A stretch of DNA of 64,000 nucleotides from Shewanella psychrotolerans (GCF_019457595.1 NZ_CP080419.1:372001-436000); one strand, 5' to 3'. Positions 48,809 through 59,921 are shown, counted from the first letter of the stretch. Made by a program: numbers and translations. Notes: generated from the letters alone by a model not told the origin.

Positions 48809-49890
48809 TGCTGGTTTATCTGGCTGAGTATTTAACCCAATTTTATTCAGGGTTTAACGTATTTTCCTACGTCACATTTAGGGCCATTCTTGGCCTGTTA
48901 ACTGCCATGGTATTTAGCCTTTGGTGGGGACCTAAAATGATCGAGCGTCTGCAAATGTTGCAGATAGGTCAAGTGGTTCGTAACGATGGGCCGGAATCTC
49001 ATTTCAGTAAGCGTGGAACCCCGACTATGGGCGGCTTACTTATCTTGGCTGGTGTGTTTATCAGTGTGCTGCTTTGGGGAGATCTCGGTAGTCGTTACGT
49101 ATGGGTGATGTTGTTTGTATTAGGCGCATTTGGTTTAATTGGCTTTATTGATGACTACCGCAAGGTGGTACGCAAAGACACTAAAGGATTGATCGCTCGC
49201 TGGAAATATATTTTGCAGTCCCTCGCGGCGCTGGCAATTGCTTTTTACCTTTATGCGTCGGCGCAAGACGTGGGTGAAACCCAACTTGTGGTGCCTTTTT
49301 TCAAAGATGTGATGCCCCAGCTCGGTGTGTTTTTCATCGTGCTCGCCTACTTCACCATCGTTGGTGCCAGTAATGCGGTTAACTTAACGGACGGTTTAGA
49401 TGGCTTGGCGATTATGCCAACGGTGATGGTTGCCGCGGCATTTGCTTTGATTGCGTATTTATCGGGCCATGTTCAGTTTGCTAATTATCTCCATATTCCC
49501 TATTTGCAAGGTTCGGGCGAGTTAGTGATCGTCTGCACTGCAATCGTCGGCGCAGGTTTGGGGTTCCTATGGTTTAACACTTACCCAGCGCAAGTTTTTA
49601 TGGGCGATGTAGGCTCTTTGTCTCTCGGCGCGGCCTTAGGCACGATTGCCGTTTTGGTGCGCCAGGAGATTTTGTTAGTGATTATGGGTGGCGTATTTGT
49701 GATGGAAACAGTGTCGGTGATCTTGCAGGTCGGTTCATACAAACTGCGTGGTCAGCGTATTTTTAGAATGGCACCAATACATCATCATTACGAATTGAAA
49801 GGTTGGCCTGAGCCTCGAGTGATCGTGCGCTTTTGGATTATCTCACTGTTTTTAGTGTTGCTAGGTTTAGCAACCTTAAAGCTAAGGTAA
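48808..49890 (+). CDS. mraY: Phospho-MurNAc-pentapeptide translocase
   Basis: This 360-residue integral membrane enzyme with about ten helices makes lipid I from UDP-MurNAc-pentapeptide and undecaprenyl phosphate. Conserved acidic motif [21 protein letters not shown] and HHHYELKGW are intact. Length equals E. coli MraY (360). Confidence 0.98.
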   Translation: MLVYLAEYLTQFYSGFNVFSYVTFRAILGLLTAMVFSLWWGPKMIERLQMLQIGQVVRNDGPESHFSKRGTPTMGGLLILAGVFISVLLWGDLGSRYVWVMLFVLGAFGLIGFIDDYRKVVRKDTKGLIARWKYILQSLAALAIAFYLYASAQDVGETQLVVPFFKDVMPQLGVFFIVLAYFTIVGASNAVNLTDGLDGLAIMPTVMVAAAFALIAYLSGHVQFANYLHIPYLQGSGELVIVCTAIVGAGLGFLWFNTYPAQVFMGDVGSLSLGAALGTIAVLVRQEILLVIMGGVFVMETVSVILQVGSYKLRGQRIFRMAPIHHHYELKGWPEPRVIVRFWIISLFLVLLGLATLKLR

Positions 49891-49896
49891 AACGCT

Positions 49897-51228
49897 ATGG
49901 CAAGTTGTTATACGCACGTCGTTTTAGGTCTGGGAGCTACAGGGCTTTCAGTCGTGCGTTATTTGACTAAGCAGGGCATCACACCGTTGGTGATGGATAG
50001 TCGTGAGCACCCGCCTGGACGCGATCAGCTAACTAATGAATTTCCAGAGGTGTTGTTGATCACTGGCGGATTTGATTGCCGCTATTTGGTACAAGCGAGT
50101 CAGATTGTTATTAGTCCCGGTATTCCTATGGATACGCCAGAGATCCGTGCGGCCTTAGATATGGGGATTGATATTGTCGGTGACGTGGAGCTTTTTGCCC
50201 GTGCTATCGCGGATAAGGCGCCTTGCGTCATTGGTATCACTGGCTCAAATGGCAAGTCTACTGTGACGACGCTGGTTGGGTTGATGGCGGCTAAATCAGG
50301 GATCAACTATGCCCTAGGCGGTAACATTGGTGTTCCCGTGTTGGATTTGCTTGATAAAGATTATGAACTTTATGTTCTAGAGCTTTCTAGTTTTCAGCTT
50401 GAAACCACTAAAAGCCTAAATTGCATCAGTGCCACTTGCCTAAACATCAGTGAAGACCACATGGACAGGTATTCTGATTTAGATGCATATCGTCAGGCCA
50501 AATTGAAGTTATATCAGCAGTCTAAGCTGGCTATCGTTAATCGAGACGACTTACTGACACTGCCAAACGAGCCCATGAATCAAACCAGTTTTGGTTTATC
50601 GCAACCCGATGGCGATGAGTGGGGGATCGATCATGGCGTTTTGGTTCATGGCACGACTGAATATGTTGCGGTAGAAGAAATTGCGTTAGTCGGTAGTCAT
50701 AACCAGGCTAATTTATTGGTCGCGATGGCATTGGCTGACAGTGTAGGGATAAAAAAGGCGGCCATGATTGAGGTGGCGACCCAGTTTACAGGACTTGCAC
50801 ATCGCTGTGAGTTGGTTGCAAAGCGACATGGCGTCAGCTTTGTTAATGATTCTAAAGCAACCAACGTTGGGGCTACGGTTGCCGCGCTCAATGGGTTATC
50901 GGCTCATCAAGGAGATATCATCCTTATTGCTGGCGGCGAAGGTAAAGGTGCTGATTTTGCTCAGCTTTCTGAGGCATTCCAAGATGTCAGCCAACTTATC
51001 ACTTTAGGCAAAGATGGCGATAAGATCGCGGCGATATTTGAGGGGGCGATCAAGGTTAAATCAATGGCAGAAGCGGTCACTCAAGCTGCTGCACTGGCGA
51101 AAGAGGGGGATATAGTGTTGTTGTCGCCCGCATGTGCGAGCTTAGATATGTATAGCAACTTCATGGCTCGTGGCGATGATTTTAAAGCACAAGTTGCAGC
51201 ACTAGATGCTGAGGCTGTCAATGCGTAA
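49897..51228 (+). CDS. murD: UDP-MurNAc-L-alanine:D-glutamate ligase
   Basis: This 443-residue cytoplasmic ligase adds D-glutamate. N-terminal Rossmann part (LGLGATGLSVVRYL), ATP motif GITGSNGKSTVTTL, NDSKATN and a C-terminal SPACASLDMY are diagnostic. Its end overlaps ftsW by eight bases. Confidence 0.97.
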   Translation: MASCYTHVVLGLGATGLSVVRYLTKQGITPLVMDSREHPPGRDQLTNEFPEVLLITGGFDCRYLVQASQIVISPGIPMDTPEIRAALDMGIDIVGDVELFARAIADKAPCVIGITGSNGKSTVTTLVGLMAAKSGINYALGGNIGVPVLDLLDKDYELYVLELSSFQLETTKSLNCISATCLNISEDHMDRYSDLDAYRQAKLKLYQQSKLAIVNRDDLLTLPNEPMNQTSFGLSQPDGDEWGIDHGVLVHGTTEYVAVEEIALVGSHNQANLLVAMALADSVGIKKAAMIEVATQFTGLAHRCELVAKRHGVSFVNDSKATNVGATVAALNGLSAHQGDIILIAGGEGKGADFAQLSEAFQDVSQLITLGKDGDKIAAIFEGAIKVKSMAEAVTQAAALAKEGDIVLLSPACASLDMYSNFMARGDDFKAQVAALDAEAVNA

Positions 51229-52435
51229 CGATGAGCGTCAGCTCAACTTATTTGGTGGCTCACTCGCTTGGTCGCTACCGAGTTTGTTTAGTCAGCGTGA
51301 AGCGCCCGGGATGCAGCTCTATGACAGATCGCTGCTCTTTGCTGTGATGTCGCTGATTGGTTTCGGCTTTATTATGGTGATGTCGGCGTCGATGCCTGAG
51401 GCGCAGAGTTTAACGGGTAACCCATATCATTTTGTATGGCGCCATGTTGCTTATATTGTGGGCTGTATCGTTATTGCGGCAGTTGTCTTACAGATTGAAA
51501 TGTATCGTTGGCAACAATTGAGTCCGATATTGCTGTTAGTCGTTGGCATTATGTTATTGGCAGTGCCAATCGTTGGTACCACGGTTAACGGTGCGACTCG
51601 TTGGTTATCGGTTGGGCCTATTCGGATCCAGGTGGCTGAGTTAGCTAAGTTTGCTTTTGCCATTTATATGGCGGGTTATCTGGTTAGGCGGCATCAAGAG
51701 GTGCGAGAGAACGCTAAAGGCTTCTATAAACCCATCGCTGTATTTGCGGTTTATGCCTTTTTGATCTTACTGCAACCAGATTTGGGTACAGTCGTGGTTT
51801 TATTCGTCGGCACAGTTGGTTTGCTGTTTTTGGCTGGGGCGAGACTACTCGACTTTTTTGCGTTGATCTTAACAGGAGCGATGGCATTTGTGGGGTTGGT
51901 TCTACTAGAGCCATACCGGATGCGACGAGTCACTTCGTTTATGGACCCCTGGCAAGATCCATTTGGCAGCGGCTATCAGTTGACGCAATCTTTGATGGCT
52001 TATGGGCGAGGCGATTGGTTAGGCCAAGGTTTGGGGAACAGTATTCAGAAGTTGGAATATTTGCCCGAAGCACATACGGATTTTATCTTCGCCGTGATCG
52101 GAGAAGAGCTTGGGTTCATCGGCATTATTGTGGTGTTGTCAGTTTTATTGTTTGTGGCACTAAGAGCAATAAAACTAGGCAATTTGTGTTTGCTTAGAGA
52201 TAGCGCGTTTGAAGGTTATTTAGCTTATTCAATTGGCATCTGGATCTGCTTTCAAACTGTGGTGAATGTTGGCGCTAGTATAGGGATGTTACCCACTAAA
52301 GGGCTAACGTTACCGTTTATTAGTTATGGCGGCAGTAGCCTGTGGGTGATGACCGCAGCAGCGATGATATTAATTAGAATTGACCATGAACGACGATTAA
52401 GCCTTATTCAGGCGGTACAAGGTAGGGTGAAATAA
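51221..52435 (+). CDS. ftsW: Septal SEDS glycosyltransferase FtsW
   Basis: This 404-residue, ten-helix SEDS protein polymerises septal glycan with FtsI. Family motifs GATRWLSVGPIRIQ, DLGTVVVLF, EAHTDFIFAVIGEELGF (landmark AHTDFIFA) and PFISYGGSS are present. ATG 51221 (MRNDERQLN) overlaps the end of murD; the frame also contains an upstream TTG that has no support. Confidence 0.96.
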   Translation: MRNDERQLNLFGGSLAWSLPSLFSQREAPGMQLYDRSLLFAVMSLIGFGFIMVMSASMPEAQSLTGNPYHFVWRHVAYIVGCIVIAAVVLQIEMYRWQQLSPILLLVVGIMLLAVPIVGTTVNGATRWLSVGPIRIQVAELAKFAFAIYMAGYLVRRHQEVRENAKGFYKPIAVFAVYAFLILLQPDLGTVVVLFVGTVGLLFLAGARLLDFFALILTGAMAFVGLVLLEPYRMRRVTSFMDPWQDPFGSGYQLTQSLMAYGRGDWLGQGLGNSIQKLEYLPEAHTDFIFAVIGEELGFIGIIVVLSVLLFVALRAIKLGNLCLLRDSAFEGYLAYSIGIWICFQTVVNVGASIGMLPTKGLTLPFISYGGSSLWVMTAAAMILIRIDHERRLSLIQAVQGRVK

Positions 52436-53520
52436 TGGTCTTAGAAAAACGAATTTTGATCATGGCTGGTGGCACGGGCGGACATGTATTCCCGGCGTTA
52501 GCTGTGGCTAAGCATTTGGCAAAACAAGGTTGGAAAGTACGCTGGCTTGGTACGGCCGAGCGAATGGAAGCTCGCTTAGTACCACAACATGGATTTGATA
52601 TCGATTTCATCGATATCAAAGGTGTGCGCGGCAATGGTGTGATTCGGAAATTGGCCGCACCCTTTAAGATCCTGCGTTCGATTATACAGGCACGTAACGT
52701 GATCAATGAGTTTAAGCCTGATGTTGTCTTGGGAATGGGGGGATTTGCAAGTGGCCCCGGCGGTGTTGCAGCGCGATTAAGCGGTATACCGTTAGTGTTA
52801 CATGAGCAAAATGCGATTCCTGGCATGACCAATAAGCTGCTATCACGTATCGCCACTCGGGTGTTATGTGCGTTTCAAAATACCTTTGAATCTGGCGCTG
52901 AAGTGGTTGGTAATCCAATTAGAACTGAGTTGATTGCATTGGGTCAGCAAGATTCAGTCAACGCAGAAGACGATGCCTTAAGGGTCTTAGTCGTTGGCGG
53001 CAGTCTTGGTGCTAAAGTGTTTAACGATTTAATGCCAGTGGTCACAGCGGCGGTGAGTAATCACCATTCGATTACGGTATGGCATCAAGTAGGTAAGGGA
53101 AATTTGGCGACTGTTGAAGGTGAGTATCAACAACTTGGCCATTCGGGTCGCGTTAAAGTTGCTGAGTTTATTGATGACATGGAAGCGGCATATCGCTGGG
53201 CAGATGTGGTGCTATGTAGAGCCGGCGCGCTTACGGTTTCAGAAGTGGCTGCGGTGGGGGTACCCAGTTTATTGGTTCCCTATCCCCATGCTGTGGACGA
53301 TCATCAAACCAAAAATGCCCAAGTATTAGTTGAAGCTGGCGGTGCCTTTTTATTACCGCAAGCCGTATTAGACAGTGAAAAGTTGATCAGCAAATTAGAG
53401 ATGCTGGCCTCAGACAGAAAGGCCCTAGATGAGATGGGGGCATTAGCCAAAAGTGTTGCGGTATTAGATGCAACAGACAGAGTTGCTGAGGTTTGTATCG
53501 CGCTGGCAAATAAGGATTAA
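52435..53520 (+). CDS. murG: Lipid II synthase MurG
   Basis: This 361-residue GT-B glycosyltransferase transfers GlcNAc to lipid I on the inner leaflet. N-terminal glycine loop [27 protein letters not shown] and [10 protein letters not shown] are conserved, as is the UDP-GlcNAc site [10 protein letters not shown]. One-base overlap with ftsW. Confidence 0.97.
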   Translation: MVLEKRILIMAGGTGGHVFPALAVAKHLAKQGWKVRWLGTAERMEARLVPQHGFDIDFIDIKGVRGNGVIRKLAAPFKILRSIIQARNVINEFKPDVVLGMGGFASGPGGVAARLSGIPLVLHEQNAIPGMTNKLLSRIATRVLCAFQNTFESGAEVVGNPIRTELIALGQQDSVNAEDDALRVLVVGGSLGAKVFNDLMPVVTAAVSNHHSITVWHQVGKGNLATVEGEYQQLGHSGRVKVAEFIDDMEAAYRWADVVLCRAGALTVSEVAAVGVPSLLVPYPHAVDDHQTKNAQVLVEAGGAFLLPQAVLDSEKLISKLEMLASDRKALDEMGALAKSVAVLDATDRVAEVCIALANKD

Positions 53521-53521
53521 A

Positions 53522-54973
53522 ATGAGTAAAGCCGAAGAGAAATACGCACAATTAAGAACGTTTATCCCAGAGATGCGTCGTGTAAAGCAGATCTATTTTG
53601 TTGGGATTGGCGGTGCGGGTATGGGCGGCATTGCTGAAGTATTGCTAAATGAAGGCTATCGCTTAAGTGGTTCTGATATTGCCGAAAACGCCGTGACCAC
53701 TCGATTAAGACGATTAGGAGCTAATGTCTATATTGGCCATCAGGCCGAACAAGTTCAAGGCGCCGATGTAGTGGTAGTATCGACGGCGATTGATGCTAGT
53801 AATCCAGAGATTATGGCTGCCAAAGAGCTGCGTATCCCCATTGTTCGCCGAGCGGAGATGCTGGCTGAATTGATGCGCTATCGTCATGGTGTTGCCGTTG
53901 CCGGTACTCATGGTAAGACCACGACCACAAGTTTAATCGCCAGTATTTATGCACAGGCTGAGCGCGATCCAACTTTTGTTATCGGTGGCTTGCTTAACAG
54001 CGCTGGTACCAATGCGCGATTGGGTAAGAGTCGTTACCTTATCGCCGAAGCCGATGAAAGCGATGCCAGCTTCTTGCATCTGCAACCTATGGTCAGCGTG
54101 GTAACTAATATTGAAGCCGATCATATGGATACCTATGAAGGCGATTTTGAAAAGTTAAAATCTACCTTTGTCGACTTTTTGCATAATCTGCCTTTTTATG
54201 GCGTTGCGGTTACCTGTATCGATGATCCTGTGGTGAGAGAGTTATTACCGCGCATTGCCCGAAAAGCTGTGACATATGGTTTTAGTGAAGATGCGGATGT
54301 GCAGGCACTTAATTTTGTTCAGCAAGGTTATAGCTGCAGCTTTACTGTGCGCCGCCAAGGTTTGGATGATCTCGAATTGAAGGTCAATCTACCTGGTCAG
54401 CATAATGTGCTTAATGCGTTGGCAGCGATTGCGGTTGCAACGGAAGATGAGATTGAAGATGCGGCAATTGTTAAAGCGCTAGCCGAGTTCCAAGGGATTG
54501 GTCGTCGCTTTCAACAGCTTGGCGAATTCGCTATCGACGCTGGCGATGTGATGCTAGTCGATGATTACGGTCATCATCCAAGCGAAGTGGCCGCCACGAT
54601 TAAGGCTGCGCGTTCAGGATGGCCTGAAAAGCGTTTAGTGATGATTTATCAGCCTCATCGTTATAGTCGAACCCGCGATCTTTATGAAGATTTTGTCGAG
54701 GTGTTAGCTCAGGTCGATTGTTTGCTCTTGCTTGATGTGTATGCCGCGGGTGAAACGCCGGTGCCAGGTGCCGATAGTCGCGCCTTATGTCGTTCCATAA
54801 GACAGCGTGGACAACTTGAACCGATTTTCGTTGCCGATCCTGAGCAGTTACAGATAATTTTACCCAGTGTGTTGCAGGGCGGAGATCTGTTGCTAACTCA
54901 AGGTGCGGGTAATATTGGTGCGATAAGTCGTCAGCTGGCCGACTCGAATCTGCTATTTGAGCAGACTCAATAA
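53522..54973 (+). CDS. murC: UDP-MurNAc:L-alanine ligase
   Basis: This 483-residue ligase begins the peptide chain of the murein precursor. [19 protein letters not shown] motif [10 protein letters not shown] and DDYGHHPSE are present. The start MSKAEEKY at 53522, one base after the murG stop, matches homologues; the frame extends upstream into murG. No ddlB follows. Confidence 0.97.
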   Translation: MSKAEEKYAQLRTFIPEMRRVKQIYFVGIGGAGMGGIAEVLLNEGYRLSGSDIAENAVTTRLRRLGANVYIGHQAEQVQGADVVVVSTAIDASNPEIMAAKELRIPIVRRAEMLAELMRYRHGVAVAGTHGKTTTTSLIASIYAQAERDPTFVIGGLLNSAGTNARLGKSRYLIAEADESDASFLHLQPMVSVVTNIEADHMDTYEGDFEKLKSTFVDFLHNLPFYGVAVTCIDDPVVRELLPRIARKAVTYGFSEDADVQALNFVQQGYSCSFTVRRQGLDDLELKVNLPGQHNVLNALAAIAVATEDEIEDAAIVKALAEFQGIGRRFQQLGEFAIDAGDVMLVDDYGHHPSEVAATIKAARSGWPEKRLVMIYQPHRYSRTRDLYEDFVEVLAQVDCLLLLDVYAAGETPVPGADSRALCRSIRQRGQLEPIFVADPEQLQIILPSVLQGGDLLLTQGAGNIGAISRQLADSNLLFEQTQ

Positions 54974-55015
54974 TGCCGTTTTTGGGTACGGATTTATAGG
55001 CCGTTGATGAAGCTT

Positions 55016-55043
55016 TTGACGCTATGGCAGAGGTCGCTATAAT
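55016..55043 (+). promoter_or_regulatory. Internal promoter for ftsQAZ
   Basis: TTGACG (55016-55021) and a perfect TATAAT (55038-55043) are 16 bp apart within the 149-bp murC-ftsQ gap, the place ddlB occupies in E. coli. It would give ftsQ, ftsA and ftsZ expression independent of the distant mraZ promoter. Confidence 0.65.
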
Positions 55044-55122
55044 GACCGGTTATTTACGACAGCATATGAATAAAGATCTGGTTGTTTTTTGCTCTAAAAA
55101 TAGAGTGTTAGGGCGATAAATA

Positions 55123-55887
55123 ATGTCCTGGAGTGAAGTTGGAATTCGCTGGAAAAAGAGACTGGAACGGGTGGACTGGTATCTCTGTTTTGGTTTGATT
55201 TTTCTATTCCTTGTTCTCTGTGGCTTATGCATGGGGGGCTGGAAGCTTCATCAGGTGTTAAATGATGCAGATGCACTGCCGATTGAAGCAGTAGCAATTA
55301 AAGGTGAAAGGCGGTTTACGTCCGACGAAGAGATTCAAGAAGCTTTGCAGGATTTAATGCAACGCAGCTTTTTTTCGGCAGATGTTAATCAAGTACAGCA
55401 GGCGCTAGAAGCGCTGCCTTGGGTTTATCAAGCCTCGGTTCGGCGCGAATGGCCTGCAAAATTAAAAGTGTACTTGGTTGAGCAAACCGCAGTGGCTCAT
55501 TGGAATGAAACTGATTGGCTTAACGATCAAGGACAGGTATTTAAAGCGCCAATGAAAGAGGGAGCAGGTGAATTACCTTATCTAGTTGGCCCTGAAGATC
55601 AGGCGTTGTCGGTACTGAACAGTTATCAGTTGGTCAGTGAGTTGTTAGGAATAAATGGTTTTAAATTAAGCCACTTAGAGTTGAGTCCTCGACATGCATG
55701 GCTGGGCGTATTAGACAGCGGCATAAAATTGAATTTAGGACGAGAAGATAAAATGGCAAGGGTTCAACGATTTATCGATGTGTACCCCACATTGGTAAAA
55801 CAGGGGAAACCCTTTGTTAGAGTAGATTTGCGCTACGATACCGGATTGGCCGTAGGTTGGGATGATGCACAAGAAGAGAGCCATTAA
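55123..55887 (+). CDS. ftsQ: Cell division protein FtsQ
   Basis: This 254-residue bitopic protein has one membrane segment (CFGLIFLFLVLCGLCMG, residues about 22-40), a periplasmic POTRA domain (IEAVAIKGERRFTSDEE onward) and a beta domain ending VRVDLRYDTGLAV. It recruits FtsL and FtsB to the divisome. Three bases before ftsA. Confidence 0.95.
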   Translation: MSWSEVGIRWKKRLERVDWYLCFGLIFLFLVLCGLCMGGWKLHQVLNDADALPIEAVAIKGERRFTSDEEIQEALQDLMQRSFFSADVNQVQQALEALPWVYQASVRREWPAKLKVYLVEQTAVAHWNETDWLNDQGQVFKAPMKEGAGELPYLVGPEDQALSVLNSYQLVSELLGINGFKLSHLELSPRHAWLGVLDSGIKLNLGREDKMARVQRFIDVYPTLVKQGKPFVRVDLRYDTGLAVGWDDAQEESH

Positions 55888-55890
55888 TTA

Positions 55891-57126
55891 ATGACCAAGA
55901 ATCAAGATAGAAATCTGATCGTTGGATTAGACATAGGAACATCTAAAGTTGCTGTGATCATTGGCGAGGTGCTACCTGACGGTGAGATCAGTGTGGTCGG
56001 CTTAGGTAGCCATCCTTCCCGTGGCATGGACAAAGGTGGTGTTAACGATCTTGATTCCATCGTGCGTAGCGTGCAACGAGCGCTTGATCAAGCGGAGTTG
56101 ATGGCCGATTGCCAGGTGGCATCTGTTTATTTAGGGATCTCAGGTAAGCATATTGAATGTCAAAATGAAAATGGCATGGTATCGATTAATGACGAAGAGG
56201 TGACTCAGGAAGACGTTGATAACGTTATTCATACCGCTCGCTCAGTGAAGATCCCTACCGAGCGTCGTATTTTGCATGTGTTACCGCAGGAATATGCCAT
56301 CGATGTGCAAGATGGTATCAAGAGTCCCATTGGCATGTCGGGTATGCGTATGGAAGCTAAGGTGCATATCGTCACCTGCGCTAATGATATGGCCAAAAAT
56401 ATTACTAAAAGCGTTGAGCGTTGCGGTCTAAAAGTTGATGACTTGGTGTTTTCGGCAATAGCATCAGCCGATTCAGTACTGACTGATGATGAGAAAGACT
56501 TAGGCGTATGCCTAGTTGATATGGGGGGGGGAACCACAGATATCACCATCTATACCAATGGTGCGCTTAGGCACTGTGCGGTTGTACCTGTCGCGGGGAA
56601 CCAAGTGACGAGCGATATTGCCAAGATTTTCCGTACGCCGTTATCGCATGCTGAGCAGATTAAAGTGCAGTATGCCAGCGCTAGAAGTTCGATGGTCAGT
56701 CGTGAAGACAGTATCGAAGTGCCATCGGTTGGTGGACGTCCATCTCGTACCATGTCTCGACATACCTTGGCTGAAGTGGTTGAGCCTCGTTACCAAGAGT
56801 TGTTTGAATTGGTACGTAAAGAATTAAGAGACTGTGGCCTTGAAGATCAAGTTGCCGCAGGGATTGTATTAACAGGGGGAACGGCCTCAATCGAAGGAGC
56901 GGTAGATGTTGCCGAAGCGACATTTGGTATGCCGGTTCGAGTGGCCGAACCATTACCTGTAAAAGGTTTATTTGAATATGTGAACCAACCCATCTACTCC
57001 ACAGGTGTTGGGTTGTTACATTATGGTGCAAGAAGGGTGATTGAACGTCAGTTCGAGCGACCTGAGCGCCAAGGGGTAACCAGTCTTTGGAATCGGGTCC
57101 AAAGTTGGTTTAAGGGCGAGTTTTAA
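55891..57126 (+). CDS. ftsA: Cell division protein FtsA
   Basis: This 411-residue actin-like ATPase anchors FtsZ to the membrane. Phosphate loops GLDIGTSKVAVIIGE and DMGGGTTDITIY, and the C-terminal amphipathic helix SLWNRVQSWFKG that binds the membrane, are visible. Codons for MGGG form a run of nine G's at 56523-56531. Confidence 0.97.
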   Translation: MTKNQDRNLIVGLDIGTSKVAVIIGEVLPDGEISVVGLGSHPSRGMDKGGVNDLDSIVRSVQRALDQAELMADCQVASVYLGISGKHIECQNENGMVSINDEEVTQEDVDNVIHTARSVKIPTERRILHVLPQEYAIDVQDGIKSPIGMSGMRMEAKVHIVTCANDMAKNITKSVERCGLKVDDLVFSAIASADSVLTDDEKDLGVCLVDMGGGTTDITIYTNGALRHCAVVPVAGNQVTSDIAKIFRTPLSHAEQIKVQYASARSSMVSREDSIEVPSVGGRPSRTMSRHTLAEVVEPRYQELFELVRKELRDCGLEDQVAAGIVLTGGTASIEGAVDVAEATFGMPVRVAEPLPVKGLFEYVNQPIYSTGVGLLHYGARRVIERQFERPERQGVTSLWNRVQSWFKGEF

Positions 57127-57159
57127 GCTTAATAACGCAGACTAAACGGAGATAATACC

Positions 57160-58335
57160 ATGTTTGAGATCATGGATAGCCATTCAGACGAGGCGGTGAT
57201 TAAAGTCATCGGTGTTGGCGGTGGCGGCGGAAACGCCGTTGAACATATGGTAAAACACAACATCGAAGGTGTTGAGTTTGTTGCCACAAATACAGATGCA
57301 CAGGCGCTGCGTAAATCAGCGGCTGGCACTACGATTCAATTAGGCCGAGACGTCACCAAAGGACTTGGTGCTGGAGCGAACCCAGAGATTGGGCGTCTAG
57401 CGGCTGAAGAAGATAGAGAAAATATCCGCAATGCGATCAAAGGATCTGACATGATCTTTATTGCTGCGGGGATGGGCGGTGGTACAGGTACCGGTGCTGC
57501 GCCAGTGGTGGCAGAAATTGCCCGAGAAGAGGGCATTCTAACCGTTGCTGTAGTGACTAAGCCTTTTCCTTTCGAAGGTAAAAAGCGCATGGCCTATGCT
57601 GACCAAGGCATCGAAATGCTCGCTAAGCATGTCGACTCTTTGATCACTATTCCCAACGAGAAACTGCTTAAAGTTTTAGGTCGTGGCACCTCTTTACTCG
57701 ACGCTTTTGCTGCCGCGAACAACGTGCTGCTTGGTGCTGTACAGGGGATTGCCGAACTCATTACTCGTCCTGGTCTTATCAACGTGGATTTCGCGGATGT
57801 GAAAACCGTGATGTCTGAGATGGGTAATGCCATGATGGGTACGGGTGTTGCGAGTGGTGAAGATCGCGCTGAAGAGGCTGCAGAAGCTGCGGTTGCAAGC
57901 CCATTGCTTGAAGATATCGATCTCGCGGGTGCACGTGGTGTACTTGTGAATATCACTGCAGGCATGGACATGAGTATCGAAGAGTTTGAAACTGTCGGTA
58001 ATCACGTTAAGGCCTATGCATCAGATAATGCCACTGTGGTAGTGGGCGCAGTTATCGACCCAGAAATGAGCGATGAACTACGTGTAACTGTTGTTGCAAC
58101 CGGTATTGGTGCAGAGAAGAAGCCTGACATTCAGTTGGTGTCTAAGCCTGCTCCTCGTCAAGAGCAAGTGGCTGCAGCAGAAGTAAAGATCGAATTACCA
58201 GTTGATGAAGCTATGCCACAAGCGATGGGTGCAGGTAATGTAGTGCCAGTTGCACAACCTGCTTCCGCGACGGCGCCTAAAAGCGATCTTGATTATTTAG
58301 ATATTCCAGCGTTTTTGCGTAAGCAAGCTGACTAA
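57160..58335 (+). CDS. ftsZ: Tubulin-like division GTPase FtsZ
   Basis: This 391-residue protein forms the Z ring. GTP-binding [13 protein letters not shown] and the tubulin signature [11 protein letters not shown] (near residue 107), T7 loop [11 protein letters not shown], variable linker (about 320-375) and the conserved C-terminal tail [14 protein letters not shown] that binds FtsA, ZipA and SlmA. CGGAG upstream. Confidence 0.98.
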   Translation: MFEIMDSHSDEAVIKVIGVGGGGGNAVEHMVKHNIEGVEFVATNTDAQALRKSAAGTTIQLGRDVTKGLGAGANPEIGRLAAEEDRENIRNAIKGSDMIFIAAGMGGGTGTGAAPVVAEIAREEGILTVAVVTKPFPFEGKKRMAYADQGIEMLAKHVDSLITIPNEKLLKVLGRGTSLLDAFAAANNVLLGAVQGIAELITRPGLINVDFADVKTVMSEMGNAMMGTGVASGEDRAEEAAEAAVASPLLEDIDLAGARGVLVNITAGMDMSIEEFETVGNHVKAYASDNATVVVGAVIDPEMSDELRVTVVATGIGAEKKPDIQLVSKPAPRQEQVAAAEVKIELPVDEAMPQAMGAGNVVPVAQPASATAPKSDLDYLDIPAFLRKQAD

Positions 58336-58368
58336 TTGGGTTGTTAGACATTGCTAGTGACTGCGATG

Positions 58369-58410
58369 ACCAAAATTAGCACTTAAGCCATTAAAACGCT
58401 AAATTTTGGT
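58369..58410 (+). other. Hairpin between ftsZ and lpxC
   Basis: ACCAAAATTAGC (58369-58380) pairs with GCTAAATTTTGGT (58398-58410) with one bulge. It may be a partial terminator or an RNA-processing site in the 178-bp gap. The U-tract is weak. Confidence 0.4.
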
Positions 58411-58513
58411 TAATTGGCAAAGATATGCTAGCATGTCCGACCTGCCGCGCCTTTTGCGCTGCTTTGTTGTGCAAAAATAGTATGCTTTTTGTTGAGGTAT
58501 AACGGGTAAATAC

Positions 58514-59434
58514 ATGATTTTTCAAAGAACTGTTAAAGAAATGGTTAAGACCACTGGTGTCGGATTGCATTCCGGTAACAAGGTGACTTTGACGATCAAA
58601 CCCGCGCCAGTTAATACTGGGATCGTATTGGTTCGTACTGACTTAACCCCTAGCGTTGCGATTGCAGCCAAAGCGGATCAAGTTCGTGAAACAACCATGT
58701 GTACGGCGCTGGTAAATGACGATGGTGTTCGTATTTCTACGATTGAACATCTGTTTGCTGCGTTAGCGGGGTTAGGGATCGACAATGCAGTTATCGACGT
58801 CGATGCGCCCGAAATTCCGATCATGGATGGCAGTGCTAGCCCATGGGTTTTCCTATTGCAATCAGTTGGCATTCAAGAGCAAGCGGCAGCTAAAAAATAT
58901 CTAAGAATCAAGCGCCCTGTGCGTGTTGAAGATGGCGACAAGTGGGCAGAGTTACGTCCATTTAAAGGGTTCAGAGTCGATTTTGCTATCGATTTTAATC
59001 ATCCTGAAATCGCCAGAAGTCAGCAGCATATGGTGATGGATTTTTCATCGTCTGCATTCGTTCGTGATATCAGCCGTGCGAGAACCTTTGGGTTTATGCG
59101 CGACATCGAATATTTGCGAGCCAATAACCTGGCGTTAGGTGGCAGCATGGAAAATGCCGTTGTGCTTGATGAATATCGCGTCCTCAACCCCGATGGTCTG
59201 CGTTATGAGGATGAGTTTGTTAAGCACAAAATACTCGATGCATTCGGTGACCTTTATGTCGCTGGTCATGCCATTGTTGGCGAATTCTGTGCCTATAAAA
59301 CGGGGCATGCACTTAATAATCAATTGGTGCGCGCCTTGTTAGCCGAGCAAGATGCTTGGGAGTTAGTGAGTTTCGAGAAAGAAGAAGAGGCTCCAGTGAG
59401 CTTCGCGGTGCCGACCAGCGCCACTTTCGCCTAA
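58514..59434 (+). CDS. lpxC: UDP-3-O-acyl-GlcNAc deacetylase
   Basis: This 306-residue zinc enzyme makes the first committed step of lipid A synthesis. Zinc ligands H79 (STIEHLF) and the later [10 protein letters not shown] pair (H238 and D242 in E. coli numbering) are intact. Last gene of the cluster; FtsH-controlled turnover is known in E. coli. Confidence 0.98.
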   Translation: MIFQRTVKEMVKTTGVGLHSGNKVTLTIKPAPVNTGIVLVRTDLTPSVAIAAKADQVRETTMCTALVNDDGVRISTIEHLFAALAGLGIDNAVIDVDAPEIPIMDGSASPWVFLLQSVGIQEQAAAKKYLRIKRPVRVEDGDKWAELRPFKGFRVDFAIDFNHPEIARSQQHMVMDFSSSAFVRDISRARTFGFMRDIEYLRANNLALGGSMENAVVLDEYRVLNPDGLRYEDEFVKHKILDAFGDLYVAGHAIVGEFCAYKTGHALNNQLVRALLAEQDAWELVSFEKEEEAPVSFAVPTSATFA

Positions 59435-59441
59435 TTCAGTA

Positions 59442-59894
59442 TTAGGATTGCCTTGAACGGCTGGCTAAAGCAGCCAGCCGTTTTAGTTTTTGTCCTAAAG
59501 AACCTTCTGTATGTTCTGCAAGCGCCTGTATATGGGCTGCAGCAGTTTCGCTTATTTGGTTGTGAGCCGGCTTTGATTTTGTTGCATACATATTCAGGCC
59601 TGGGTTGACTTTAACCTCAATAGCGGACAGCATGGGAAGCGTTTCGACTTGTAACTGTTGTAACATTTTGGGCTTTTGAAAATTAATTCGTGCAGCCCAT
59701 GCTGCAGTGGTGGTTTCGATAACGAGCACACCTTGACGGAAATTGGCAACTTTTAGATGTTCCGTGACAGGACCAGTTATCACCTGTTTCACATAGTGAT
59801 CCAAGTGAAGTAATAGTTCTGCTTTTTCAGCAATGGAAGGTAATTGACCTTGCTGATGTAGTAGCTGACTGAGATCCTGCGGGGGCTTTTTCAT
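59442..59894 (-). CDS. DUF721 (DciA-like) protein
   Basis: This is about 150 residues from ATG 59894 (MKKPPQDLSQLL); the frame extends further but into unsuitable sequence. The central KH-like core, VANFRQGVLVIETTTAAWAARINF, given only in part (LVIETTTAAWAARIN), typifies DUF721/DciA. DciA proteins load the replicative helicase DnaB in bacteria lacking DnaC, so this may be that loader (inference; similar DUF721 proteins have other roles). Convergent with lpxC, sharing its terminator region, and divergent from the peptidase gene. Confidence 0.8.
   Translation of the reverse strand: MKKPPQDLSQLLHQQGQLPSIAEKAELLLHLDHYVKQVITGPVTEHLKVANFRQGVLVIETTTAAWAARINFQKPKMLQQLQVETLPMLSAIEVKVNPGLNMYATKSKPAHNQISETAAAHIQALAEHTEGSLGQKLKRLAALASRSRQS
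59456..59490 (+). terminator. lpxC terminator embedded in the DUF721 coding end
   Basis: AACGGCTGGCT (59456-59466) and AGCCAGCCGTT (59472-59482) form an 11-bp perfect stem with a 5-nt loop followed by TTAGTTTTTG. It lies inside the 3' coding part of the convergent DUF721 gene. Confidence 0.75.
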
Positions 59895-59921
59895 AACATA
59901 ATAAAATGGCTTAATTAGGCT

